Under the pieces are notes generated by a model. The model did not search any database, was not told the origin of the DNA, and saw only the letters and a program-made list of their open reading frames with translations. A DNA stretch of 64,000 nt. It comes from an uncultured Candidatus Actinomarina sp. (GTDB lineage: Bacteria > Actinomycetota > Acidimicrobiia > Actinomarinales > Actinomarinaceae). The stretch spans positions 89,561 through 153,560 of the forward strand of contig CACNFT010000002.1 of the NCBI GenBank assembly GCA_902619825.1, read 5' to 3'. The position numbers and the translations under genes are program-made. Each line of letters begins with the position of its first letter. Position 1 is the first letter of the stretch. Shown here piece after piece: positions 1 to 7,995 of the stretch.

Positions 1-2
1 TA

Positions 3-347
3 GCTAAAAAAGCCTATGCACCATACTCTAATTTTCGGGTAGGCGCGGCTTTAATTACTGACTCTGGAAACATATATACAGGCTGTAATATTGAAAATGC
101 TTCATATCCTGCAACAGTATGTGGTGAAGATGTAGCAATCTTGAAAGCTATATCAGAAGGTGAGACAAAGATCGATACAATTGCAGTTGCATGTATTGAT
201 GCAAAAAGCGAGACAGCAATATTTCCTTGTGGAATTTCAAGACAGAGGATGTCAGAATTCAATACTGAATATGTAATCGTCGTAAATGATAATGACTTTC
301 AAAAATATAAGTTTGAAGAGGTATTACCTTTTGACTTTAAGTTTTAA
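3..347 (+). CDS. cdd: Cytidine deaminase, 5' end outside the window
   Basis: Partial gene whose frame is open from base 3. It would deaminate cytidine and deoxycytidine to uridines in pyrimidine salvage. The visible part has the FRVGAAL, GCNIENASYP and CGED (catalytic Glu) blocks of the small tetrameric cytidine deaminase family. The usual PCGxCRQ zinc motif reads PCGISRQ, so the second Cys of that pair is Ser. That could weaken zinc binding or mark a variant subgroup. It ends 1 base before the convergent etfA stop and lies near PNP, deoB and upp, which suits nucleoside salvage. The family call is firm; activity is less certain because of the missing zinc ligand. Confidence 0.85.
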   Translation, partial: AKKAYAPYSNFRVGAALITDSGNIYTGCNIENASYPATVCGEDVAILKAISEGETKIDTIAVACIDAKSETAIFPCGISRQRMSEFNTEYVIVVNDNDFQKYKFEEVLPFDFKF

Positions 348-348
348 A

Positions 349-1269
349 TTATAAATTTTCAGTAATTTTTGGAACAATAGACAAAGTATCTGCGACTATT
401 CCAAGATCAGAAATTTGGAATATAGGAGCTTCTTCATCCTTATTAATTGCAATAATATATTTTGAGTCTTTCATTCCAACTTGATGTTGGGTAGCTCCTG
501 AAATACCTAATGCAATATAAACATCAGGTTTGACAGTTTTACCAGTTTGACCAACTTGTTGTGAATATGGCATCCAACCTGCATCAACTATGGCTCTTGT
601 ACCTCCAATTGCTGCATTAAGCTTACTTGCTAGATCTTCTACTAGAGATAAGTTTGAGCTATCAACCATTCCTCTTCCAGCAGATACAACTATTTTTGAA
701 TCTTCTAGCTGAGGACCGGTTTTCTCTTCAATAAATATATCAAATACCTCAGGATCTTCAGAATTGATTTCAATCGTCTCATAATTTGTGTTGCTAAGTT
801 CTACTTGAACCTCTTCAAAAGATTTAGGTCTTATTAAAAGAAACTTTTTATCTGAAGTAATTTTTGAATTATATTCACTTTCTCCACCGTTTATTGAATT
901 AGAAGTTATAACATTGCCTTCCTCAATCGAGAAGTTAATAACATTTGACACTTGACTGGAACTAAAATCAACAGACAAAAATGCTATTAGATCTCTACCA
1001 ACATAAGTTGATGGAGCCATAATAAGTGAAATGGATTGTTCATCAACCATCGTTTTTAAAGTGTTTGCAACTGACCCAAGACTCAATTGCGTTTCATTAC
1101 ATTTTAAATATGTGTTTTTGAAACTCTCAGATCCGATGTTAGGTGATTCCTCTGTTCCCACTGTTGCAACTTCAAACTCTAGTCCTAATTCTTGTGATTT
1201 TGCAATGATTTCCAAAGTTCCACTTGAAAGCTTACCTTCTACTACTTCACCAATAATTAATGTTTTCAT
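349..1269 (-). CDS. etfA: Electron transfer flavoprotein, alpha subunit
   Basis: 306 residues, the normal length. With EtfB it forms an FAD heterodimer that takes electrons from acyl-CoA and related dehydrogenases and passes them to the quinone pool through ETF dehydrogenase. The C-terminal FAD domain is clear: SAGRGM at about 196-201, GGTRAIVDAGW at about 222, QVGQTGKTVKP at about 238 and GISGATQHQVGM at 255-266. Its ATG overlaps the etfB stop as ATGA, so the two subunits are translationally coupled in the usual etfBA order. Converges with cdd. Confidence 0.96.
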   Translation of the reverse strand: MKTLIIGEVVEGKLSSGTLEIIAKSQELGLEFEVATVGTEESPNIGSESFKNTYLKCNETQLSLGSVANTLKTMVDEQSISLIMAPSTYVGRDLIAFLSVDFSSSQVSNVINFSIEEGNVITSNSINGGESEYNSKITSDKKFLLIRPKSFEEVQVELSNTNYETIEINSEDPEVFDIFIEEKTGPQLEDSKIVVSAGRGMVDSSNLSLVEDLASKLNAAIGGTRAIVDAGWMPYSQQVGQTGKTVKPDVYIALGISGATQHQVGMKDSKYIIAINKDEEAPIFQISDLGIVADTLSIVPKITENL

Positions 1270-2015
1270 ATAGCTTTTAATTCCTTAAGTTTGTCTATTA
1301 TTACTTGAAAGCCTTCGCCCTCATCTACTATTTTTTCACCTTGTTTTGTTGTTGAGACATCTTTAATGTCTATAAATTCAATATTCTGAACAGCACTAAA
1401 TTCGATATCGCTAAGTGATATTTTTTCAACTGGTTTAGATTTTGCCGCCATAATGTCTTTAAAGTTTGGATATCTTGGCTCTACACCTCCAGCTGTAACT
1501 GATAGGACACAATTTGATGGCATTTGAACTTTTTCTGAACCTGTTGATGTCTGTCTAGTAAGAGAAACAGTATCTGCTATATCTACTGCTTTTATATATG
1601 AGATACATGGCAATCCAAGCATTCTTGATACTTGTTGTGGAATTACACCTGAATATCCATCTGTTGATTCAGTACCAAAAATTGTAATATCAGCTTCAAC
1701 TTTTTTGGAAAGTTCACTTAGGACATTTGCTGTCATTAATGAATTTGATCCTGAAAGAGAATCATCCTCTAAAACTAGTGCTTTGTCTGGGCCCATTTGT
1801 AAAGCTTGCTGTATACCCTTTTCTGTACCCATTTTTCCCATAGAAATAACAGTTACTTCTGCGTCAAATTTTTCTTTTAACTGTAACGCGACTTCAATAC
1901 CATATCTGTCTGTATCATCTAATACTTGTTCATCCGGCCTACTTACAAGACCTTCCGAATATGTAATATCTAAAGCGGGATCTGGAATTTGTTTTGCACA
2001 GACTGCTATTTTCAT
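1266..2015 (-). CDS. etfB: Electron transfer flavoprotein, beta subunit
   Basis: 249 residues, typical for EtfB. It starts with the family's MKIAVCAKQIPDP block and carries the nucleotide-binding segment around FGTESTDGYSG and IPQQVSRMLGLP, which holds AMP in EtfB proteins. It is the first gene of an etfB-etfA pair with a 4-base overlap. It lies 24 bases downstream of the PNP gene stop on the same strand and may be read together with the nucleoside genes. No electron-donor dehydrogenase gene is adjacent. Confidence 0.95.
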   Translation of the reverse strand: MKIAVCAKQIPDPALDITYSEGLVSRPDEQVLDDTDRYGIEVALQLKEKFDAEVTVISMGKMGTEKGIQQALQMGPDKALVLEDDSLSGSNSLMTANVLSELSKKVEADITIFGTESTDGYSGVIPQQVSRMLGLPCISYIKAVDIADTVSLTRQTSTGSEKVQMPSNCVLSVTAGGVEPRYPNFKDIMAAKSKPVEKISLSDIEFSAVQNIEFIDIKDVSTTKQGEKIVDEGEGFQVIIDKLKELKAI

Positions 2016-2039
2016 ATTTTCTATTTTAATATTACAAAT

Positions 2040-2879
2040 TTAAATAGCTAAATTAATTTGACCTAAAAAACTTCTCATAAAATTTTGAAATGTTTTTGAG
2101 GTTTTATCTGCAATTTCTATTACTTCTTCATGAGATAATGGTGAATCAGAAATGCCTGCTGCTAAGTTGGTGACCAATGAAAAAGCAGTAACATCAATTC
2201 CAGAATGTTTTGCGACTATTGCTTCTGGAACAGTGGACATTCCAACTAAATCAGCACCAATAGTTTTTGCAAAATTAACTTCCGAAGGAGTTTCATAAGT
2301 TGGTCCAGTAAACCAAGCATAAACACCCTCCTTGTATTCAAAATATTCTTTAGAAATTTCTTTTGCTAATGCTCTAAACTTCGAATTATAAACTTCTGTC
2401 ATATCAGGAAATCTTGGTCCAAATTCATCTAAATTTTTACCTATTAAAGGGTTATTGCCCGTTAAATTTATATGATCTTTAATTGCAACTATGTCTCCTG
2501 GTGAGTAATTAGCATTAATACCACCTGCTGCATTAGTTACAATTAGATTTTTAATTCCTAAAGTAGCTAAGACTCTAGTGGGTAATACAAGGTCATGAAT
2601 GTCATAACCCTCGTAATAATGTGCCCTACCAGATAATATTGCGGTTATTTTATCTTCAACTTCTACAAAGGTCAGAGTTCCAGAATGCCCTTGTACGGCT
2701 GGTTTTATAAAGTTTGGTATTTCCGAATAATCAAAAGTTGCAATTGGATCAAAGCTATTTTCAAAGCCTCCCATACCTGAGCCTAAAATAATTGCAGACG
2801 AAACCTCTGAATTAAAGTTTTCTTTCAGATAATTACTTGCTTCATTAATTTTATCTAACATTTTGTTTCTATCAGTCAT
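2040..2879 (-). CDS. punA: Purine nucleoside phosphorylase (trimeric PNP type)
   Basis: 279 residues. Cleaves purine nucleosides with phosphate to free base plus ribose-1-phosphate. The phosphate-binding GSGMGG is at 33-38, followed by GHSG at 64-67, GRAHYYEGYD at 84-93 and TNAAGGIN near 116. The GPTYETPSE and GMSTVPEAIVA blocks mark the trimeric, mammalian-like PNP class rather than hexameric DeoD. Its ATG overlaps the deoB stop by 4 bases, so ribose-1-phosphate made here can be converted by the adjacent phosphopentomutase. The symbol is by family; substrate range (guanosine/inosine) is inferred. Confidence 0.93.
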   Translation of the reverse strand: MTDRNKMLDKINEASNYLKENFNSEVSSAIILGSGMGGFENSFDPIATFDYSEIPNFIKPAVQGHSGTLTFVEVEDKITAILSGRAHYYEGYDIHDLVLPTRVLATLGIKNLIVTNAAGGINANYSPGDIVAIKDHINLTGNNPLIGKNLDEFGPRFPDMTEVYNSKFRALAKEISKEYFEYKEGVYAWFTGPTYETPSEVNFAKTIGADLVGMSTVPEAIVAKHSGIDVTAFSLVTNLAAGISDSPLSHEEVIEIADKTSKTFQNFMRSFLGQINLAI

Positions 2880-4033
2880 GATAAATGATTGGCACTGCTT
2901 TTACCTGGAAATATATTTTCGATTTCATAAATATCTGAAATAGTTGAAGCAATATCTGAAAAAGTATTACCTTCACCAATATATTTCGGATTTAGATTCT
3001 TTTTGTAAATAACAAAAGGTACATACTCTCTAGAATGATCAGTTTTACCATCAGTTGGGTCAGTACCATGATCACCAGTAATAATAATTATATCATCATC
3101 ATTCAAGACACTCATTAGCTTATCTAAACCATCATCAATAATTTTTAAACCTTCATAATATCCTGCTGGATCTTCTCTATGTCCGTAAAGCATGTCTAGG
3201 TCAACTAAGTTAATAAAATAAAAATCATAACTGTTATCTTCATATTCATTAATCAATATTTCTAAACCATTTTTATCACCTTCTGTGTGAATTGAATTAC
3301 TGAGAAATTCATCACCAAATAAATCAGAAATTTTTCCAATTCCCAGAGAATTTTTTCCATATTTAAATAATTGGCTAAGAATTGTTTCTCCTGGGGGAGT
3401 AATTCCAAAGTCTTTTCTATCGTAAGTTCTTTGAAAATTATCTTTCTCACCAATAAATGGTCTAGCGATTACTCTGCCAATATTGTATTCGTTACAATAT
3501 TCTCTTGATATCTTGCAAATTTTATAAAGCTCATTTACTGGGAGAATATCTTCATGAGCTGCTATTTGAAAAACTGAATCACCTGACGTGTAAAGAATTA
3601 ATTTTCCGCTTCTAAGATGTTCTTCACCAAGTTCATTAATTATTTCTGTTCCAGATGCATGATAATTTCCTATAAATTCGTATCCTGATTCTGAAGATAT
3701 TTTATCAATTAATTCTCTTGGAAAACCTTTTGGAAATACTGAAAAATCTTTTTGTGTTATTAATCCACCAATTTCCCAATGCCCAGTAGTTGAATCATTT
3801 CCTTTTGATGACTCTGCAAGCTTTCCTACAATAGAGCAAGTTACTTCATCTTTGAGTCCGTTTATATTAGTGATTGCTCCAAAACCAAGCTTTTCAAAAG
3901 TAGGTAGATCAAGCTGACCATTTGCTTTTGCTACATTACCAAAAGTATTTGCGCCTATGTCACCATAATTCTCAGCATCTGGAGCTTCACCAACACCTAG
4001 GGAATCTATTACAATCAAAATGCATTTAGACAT
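2876..4033 (-). CDS. deoB: Phosphopentomutase
   Basis: 385 residues, in the usual range. Interconverts ribose-1-phosphate and ribose-5-phosphate, linking nucleoside breakdown to the pentose phosphate pathway and to PRPP. Alkaline-phosphatase superfamily metal sites are visible: the N-terminal VIDSLGVGEAPDA block (metal Asp), STTGHWEIGG in the middle (the phosphorylated Thr region), and C-terminal GDHGTDPT and TDHSREYVP. It lies 5 bases downstream of upp and overlaps the PNP start, so upp-deoB-PNP look like one salvage operon. Confidence 0.95.
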   Translation of the reverse strand: MSKCILIVIDSLGVGEAPDAENYGDIGANTFGNVAKANGQLDLPTFEKLGFGAITNINGLKDEVTCSIVGKLAESSKGNDSTTGHWEIGGLITQKDFSVFPKGFPRELIDKISSESGYEFIGNYHASGTEIINELGEEHLRSGKLILYTSGDSVFQIAAHEDILPVNELYKICKISREYCNEYNIGRVIARPFIGEKDNFQRTYDRKDFGITPPGETILSQLFKYGKNSLGIGKISDLFGDEFLSNSIHTEGDKNGLEILINEYEDNSYDFYFINLVDLDMLYGHREDPAGYYEGLKIIDDGLDKLMSVLNDDDIIIITGDHGTDPTDGKTDHSREYVPFVIYKKNLNPKYIGEGNTFSDIASTISDIYEIENIFPGKSSANHLS

Positions 4034-4038
4034 TATTT

Positions 4039-4659
4039 TTAAGTTGTTCCAAATAGCCTATCGCCCATGTCCCCAAGACCAGGAACAATGTACCAGTTAT
4101 CATCTAATTTTTCATCTATTGAAGCAGTTACTAGCGTAATGTCAGGATGGTTTTCCTTGATTTTGTTTATGCCTTCTGGTGCTGAGATTACTGTTAAGGC
4201 ATGAATATTTTTAGGATTATATTTTTTTACAGTTTCTATGGCGAACGATAATGAACCTCCAGTTGCTAACATTGGCTCTAAGATAAATACATTTTTATCG
4301 ACTAAATCAGGAAGTTTTTCATAATAATTTTCTGGTTGAGCTGTTTCTTCATTTCTTTGAACTCCGATATAACCAAATGAGATATTTGGTATTAATTGTT
4401 GTACGCCATCCATAAGTCCAAGACCAGCTCTTAAAACAGAAATGGCAACCGAATTATTCTCAATTTGTACACCTTTAGTCTTTGTAAGTGGTGTATCTAT
4501 TTCTTTTGAAAGAGTAGTGAGATGTTTTGTAGCTTCAACGACTAAAAAATAAGAAAGTTTTGATGCAGAATCTCTAAATGTATCAAAATCTGTATTTTTG
4601 TCTCTTAAATTAGTTAGGTAATGATCTTTAAGAGGATGTGAAATTTCTATTAATTCCAT
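4039..4659 (-). CDS. upp: Uracil phosphoribosyltransferase
   Basis: 206 residues. Makes UMP from uracil and PRPP. The PRPP loop EPMLATGGSLSFAIE is present, as is the C-terminal family signature PGLGDMGDRLFGT. It is the first gene of the leftward salvage operon upp-deoB-PNP-(etfB-etfA). The 124-base region between it and divergent rpsP must hold both promoters. With cdd nearby this gives a local uridine, uracil and purine recycling set, common in streamlined marine bacteria that scavenge nucleosides (inference). Confidence 0.95.
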   Translation of the reverse strand: MELIEISHPLKDHYLTNLRDKNTDFDTFRDSASKLSYFLVVEATKHLTTLSKEIDTPLTKTKGVQIENNSVAISVLRAGLGLMDGVQQLIPNISFGYIGVQRNEETAQPENYYEKLPDLVDKNVFILEPMLATGGSLSFAIETVKKYNPKNIHALTVISAPEGINKIKENHPDITLVTASIDEKLDDNWYIVPGLGDMGDRLFGTT

Positions 4660-4744
4660 ATTTCTTAGGGTACATTAAATAATTTATCTTTACTAGCACT
4701 AATTATTTATAGTAAATATAATTCATAAGTCATTAAGTTAAATG

Positions 4745-4761
4745 TTAACTAATATAGTTAA
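4745..4761. promoter_or_regulatory. Perfect 7-bp inverted repeat upstream of rpsP
   Basis: TTAACTA-ATA-TAGTTAA lies 23 bases before the rpsP ATG in the divergent upp/rpsP region (4660-4783). It could be an operator or part of the rpsP leader. It is AT-rich, so chance is possible. An AAGGA ribosome site follows just before the ATG. Confidence 0.3.
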
Positions 4762-4783
4762 TTGCTAATAGATAAGGATTTAA

Positions 4784-5185
4784 ATGCCAGTAAAAATAAG
4801 GCTAGCCCAGAGAGGTAAAAAAAAGAATAGAACTTTTAGAGTTATTGTTGCTGATTCAAGGTCTCCTAGAGATGGAAAATTCATAGAAGATCTTGGATTT
4901 TATAATCCACAAGATAATCCCTCATCAGTTGAAATTGATGTAGAAAAAGCTGTGTCATGGTTAGAAAAAGGCGCTCAACCTTCAGAAAGAGCACAGAAGA
5001 TATTGGAGATATCGGGAGCATGGGCACAGTGGAGATCCTCAAAGGGTGAAGTTGTATCCATTCCCACACCTCCAGAACCAAAAATAAAAAGTAGCTCAAA
5101 AGCACACAACAAGAAAAATGAAGATCAAGCTGATGATACTAATGAAGAATCCGCTGAAGAAGAAAATAAAGGCGAAGAAGAATGA
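4784..5185 (+). CDS. rpsP: 30S ribosomal protein S16
   Basis: 133 residues. Binds 16S rRNA and helps assemble the 30S body. The N-terminal 80 residues are canonical S16 (MPVKIRLAQRGKKKNRTFRV, then VADSRSPRDGKFIE and GFYNPQ). The remaining roughly 45 residues form a charged Lys/Glu-rich tail, an extension also seen in other actinobacterial S16 proteins. Its stop overlaps the following KH gene by 4 bases. This begins the classic rpsP-KH-rimM-trmD-rplS group, which is interrupted here after rimM. Confidence 0.97.
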   Translation: MPVKIRLAQRGKKKNRTFRVIVADSRSPRDGKFIEDLGFYNPQDNPSSVEIDVEKAVSWLEKGAQPSERAQKILEISGAWAQWRSSKGEVVSIPTPPEPKIKSSSKAHNKKNEDQADDTNEESAEEENKGEEE

Positions 5186-5436
5186 GTGATACTGGAAAAA
5201 TAGTCAGAAACGTTGTTGAATATATAATTTCACAAATTGTAGAAGATGAAAAATCTGTAAAAGTAGATATCTCATCTTCAGATGATGAGAACGTTGCTAT
5301 TGAAGTAAGAACCGCTCCTAGTGACATGGGAAGAGTCATTGGAAAACGTGGTAGAGTTGCACGTGCAATCAGGACTGTAGCACAGGCTGCTGCAGACGAA
5401 GAAGGTCTTCAATCAACTGTTGAATTTATTGACTGA
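5182..5436 (+). CDS. khpA: KH-domain RNA-binding protein
   Basis: 84 residues, a single KH domain with the GRVIGKRGRVARAIRT form of the GxxG loop at about residues 51-66. Proteins of this size between rpsP and rimM are KhpA-type RNA chaperones, implicated in ribosome assembly and cell-length control. The ATG overlaps the rpsP stop (ATGA), giving coupled translation. Symbol assigned by family and position. Confidence 0.88.
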   Translation: MSDTGKIVRNVVEYIISQIVEDEKSVKVDISSSDDENVAIEVRTAPSDMGRVIGKRGRVARAIRTVAQAAADEEGLQSTVEFID

Positions 5437-5896
5437 AAATAGATCATATTTAATTGGAAAATTAGGTAAACCTCACGGTCTTCAAGGTTATCAATATATA
5501 AATATTGACAAATATTTTAGAGATATAAAAATGAATGATGTTTCAGTCGTTATAGATAATAATTCCTTAGTAATCGAAGACTTTAAATCACATCTTAAAG
5601 ATAGAAATTTAATTAAATTTAAACACATCAACTCAATTGATGAAGCTGAAAATAATAGAAACTTTGACGTCTACATAGTTGATAAATACAGAACTTTAAA
5701 AAATAAAGAACTCCTACCGTGGCCAGGATTTTTTATTAATTATGATTTATCAAATGAAGTTATATTGCTGGATTACTTTTATTCTTCAAATTTAATTCTT
5801 TGTAATATTAAAAAAAATGATGAGGTATACGTTGTATCTTATGACAAAGATAATTTTTTTTATGAAGATGGTAATCTTTATTTAACTATTAATTAA
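5420..5896 (+). CDS. rimM: Ribosome maturation factor RimM (divergent)
   Basis: 158 residues. RimM helps mature the 30S head and binds S19. The N-terminal GKLGKPHGLQGY block is the family signature, and a PRC-barrel-like C-terminus follows, though poorly conserved. It starts at TTG inside the khpA 3' end (17-base overlap); a second TTG 9 bases later is possible. Its 3' end overlaps the convergent amidotransferase gene by 15 bases. trmD, the usual next gene, is displaced about 6 kb downstream. Confidence 0.8.
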   Translation: MNLLTENRSYLIGKLGKPHGLQGYQYINIDKYFRDIKMNDVSVVIDNNSLVIEDFKSHLKDRNLIKFKHINSIDEAENNRNFDVYIVDKYRTLKNKELLPWPGFFINYDLSNEVILLDYFYSSNLILCNIKKNDEVYVVSYDKDNFFYEDGNLYLTIN

Positions 5897-6586
5897 CCAG
5901 TCATATATTTTACTTGTTGGTTCATCTTCTAAATATTCAGGATGCCACTGTATTCCAATTGCGTCCCAGCCATTGGTTATTTCAATTCCTTCGATAACTC
6001 CATCATCAGATCTTGCTGAAATAATTAAATCTTTACCTAATTTATCGATACCTTGATGATGTATGCTATTAACTTCAAAATTGTTTGACTGCACAATGCC
6101 TTCTAATTTTGTATCTTTTTCAACGATTATTCTATGAACATATCTTCTTGCGTCACCATAAGGTTTTTGATGTTCAATTTCATTAAAACCACTTTTTTTT
6201 AGATCTTGATGCAGTGTTCCACCTTTGTAAACATTTAATAGTTGATGGCCTCTACATATAGCCAGTGTTCTAATGTTTTTATTTTCAGCCTCTTTAAGTA
6301 AGTTTAATTCTGTTGTGTCACGTAAATCATCTACTCTTTCTACCGTATCATCTTGGTTTTGGTCATACATTTTGGGATTTATATCACCTCCACCAGTAAC
6401 TACGAGTGCGTTTATTCCAGATAAATTAATTGTTTCCCTATTTTGTTGCGGGATGATATTAACTTGTGCTCCATGATTATTACATTGTTTTATAAAATCA
6501 AAATTTAAAACTGAGCATTCAATTTCACCGGCAGACATTTTTACATCTTTATTTCCTGTACTAATTCCTACTATAAAATTATTCAT
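5882..6586 (-). CDS. Class I glutamine amidotransferase-like hydrolase (peptidase C26, PuuD type)
   Basis: 234 residues. The fold is that of gamma-glutamyl-gamma-aminobutyrate hydrolase: nucleophile Cys in LAICRGHQLLN, a VTGGGDINP oxyanion region, and a HPE His-Glu pair near the C-terminus (IGIQWHPEYL). PuuD-type enzymes free GABA or similar amines from a gamma-glutamyl carrier. The substrate here cannot be read from sequence. Its start overlaps the RidA-family gene stop by 8 bases, so it is translationally coupled to it. No other putrescine pathway gene is near. Confidence 0.85.
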   Translation of the reverse strand: MNNFIVGISTGNKDVKMSAGEIECSVLNFDFIKQCNNHGAQVNIIPQQNRETINLSGINALVVTGGGDINPKMYDQNQDDTVERVDDLRDTTELNLLKEAENKNIRTLAICRGHQLLNVYKGGTLHQDLKKSGFNEIEHQKPYGDARRYVHRIIVEKDTKLEGIVQSNNFEVNSIHHQGIDKLGKDLIISARSDDGVIEGIEITNGWDAIGIQWHPEYLEDEPTSKIYDWLINS

Positions 6587-6998
6587 TTATATAAAACACA
6601 GTTTGAACTTCAACACAGACATTAAGTGGCAAACTTGAAACTCCCACTGCAGACCTTGTTGGTTTTTCCGAAAAGAACTCATCTAATTTATCAGTAAAAC
6701 CATTTAATACTTTAGGTTGATCTATAAAGTCCGGTGAAGAATTAACAAATCCTAATACATTTACAGGAATTATTTTTTTTACATCTGAAATTGTTAAAAG
6801 TGAAGCAATAGTAAGTTCCGCACATAATGACGCTGCATCGTACCCTTCCTCTATAGAAATTTCATTAGGAATTTTACCGATAATTTTCTTTTCGTCAGTG
6901 ATAGGAACATGTCCTGAAGTATATATAAAGTCACCAATCTTTTTCACTGTTACATAGTTACCAGCTGCTTTTGGTGCCTCAGGCAATTTATCATTCAT
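6579..6998 (-). CDS. RidA family protein (enamine/imine deaminase type)
   Basis: About 139 residues from the ATG at 6998, which overlaps the gap stop as ATGAATGA; an in-frame ATG 18 bases upstream (7016) gives 145. RidA proteins hydrolyse reactive enamines and imines from PLP enzymes. Visible features are the GDFIYTSGHVP block and, near the C-terminus, TRSAVGVSSLPLNVCVE, where the Arg matches the substrate-binding Arg of active RidA members. It sits between gap and a PuuD-like hydrolase, all leftward. The exact subfamily is uncertain. Confidence 0.82.
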   Translation of the reverse strand: MNDKLPEAPKAAGNYVTVKKIGDFIYTSGHVPITDEKKIIGKIPNEISIEEGYDAASLCAELTIASLLTISDVKKIIPVNVLGFVNSSPDFIDQPKVLNGFTDKLDEFFSEKPTRSAVGVSSLPLNVCVEVQTVFYINE

Positions 6999-7995
6999 CT
7001 TTTGATAATTTTTCAAGTAAATCTACAACACGATTTGAATAACCCCATTCATTGTCATACCAGCAAACTACTTTGATATGGTTGTTATTTAGTATTTGTG
7101 TTGATGAAGCATCATAAATACTTGAATGAGGATTCTTGAGAATATCTGTAGAAACAAGGGGGATGTCTGAGTAATCTAGAATTCCTTTAAGTTCATTTTC
7201 AGAAGCTTTTTTTACTGCATTATTTATGTCTTCAATTGTTACTTCTTTTTCTACTTCAACAACAAGGTCTACAACACTACCATTCGGGACAGGAACTCTC
7301 ATAGCCATACCATCAAGTTTTCCATTTAACTCGGGTAAAACCATACCAACAGCCTTAGCTGCACCAGTAGATGTTGGAATTATATTTTGTGTTGCGTTTC
7401 TTCCTCTCCTAAAGTCGCTGTGAGTTGTCTCTGCTAGGGCTTGATCATTTGTATAAGCATGAACAGTTGTCATCAATCCTGATTTAATTTTAAAGTTATC
7501 ATTTAACACCTTTGCTATTGGAGCTAAACAATTAGTCGTACATGATGCATTAGAAATCAATTTATCGTCTGGATTTAAGGAATTGTCGTTTACACCTAAA
7601 ACTACTGTTGCATCTATTTCATCTTTAGGGGGTACTGTTAGGACAACTTTTTTTGCACCTGAGGAGATGTGTTTATCTAATGAGTCTTTATCTCTAAAAA
7701 AACCAGTTGATTCTACTACCAAATCAACACCTAAATCACTCCAAGGAATCTCTCCAGGATCACTGTGGGATATTAATTTAATTTTTCTGTCCCCAACAAT
7801 TAAGTAATCATCCTCTAATTCAACATTCAGGTTTAAAATTCCCATTATTGAATCATGTTTAAATAGATATGATAATGTTTCTTTATCACCTAGGTCATTA
7901 ATTGCAATTACGTTTAAATCTGAATTTGATTCAACAATTATTCTTAAAATAGACCTACCTATTCTTCCAAAGCCATTTATTCCAATATTATTCAA
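6991..7995 (-). CDS. gap: Glyceraldehyde-3-phosphate dehydrogenase, type I
   Basis: 334 residues, canonical. Oxidises glyceraldehyde-3-phosphate with NAD and phosphate. Has the NAD-binding start INGFGRIGRS, active-site SNASCTTNCLAP with Cys152, His179 in TTVHAYT, and MRVPVPNGS with Arg233. It lies directly downstream of, and overlaps by 8 bases, a second GAPDH-like gene that lacks these residues, so the two are co-transcribed. This one should be the working glycolytic or gluconeogenic enzyme. Confidence 0.96.
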   Translation of the reverse strand: MNNIGINGFGRIGRSILRIIVESNSDLNVIAINDLGDKETLSYLFKHDSIMGILNLNVELEDDYLIVGDRKIKLISHSDPGEIPWSDLGVDLVVESTGFFRDKDSLDKHISSGAKKVVLTVPPKDEIDATVVLGVNDNSLNPDDKLISNASCTTNCLAPIAKVLNDNFKIKSGLMTTVHAYTNDQALAETTHSDFRRGRNATQNIIPTSTGAAKAVGMVLPELNGKLDGMAMRVPVPNGSVVDLVVEVEKEVTIEDINNAVKKASENELKGILDYSDIPLVSTDILKNPHSSIYDASSTQILNNNHIKVVCWYDNEWGYSNRVVDLLEKLSKDE

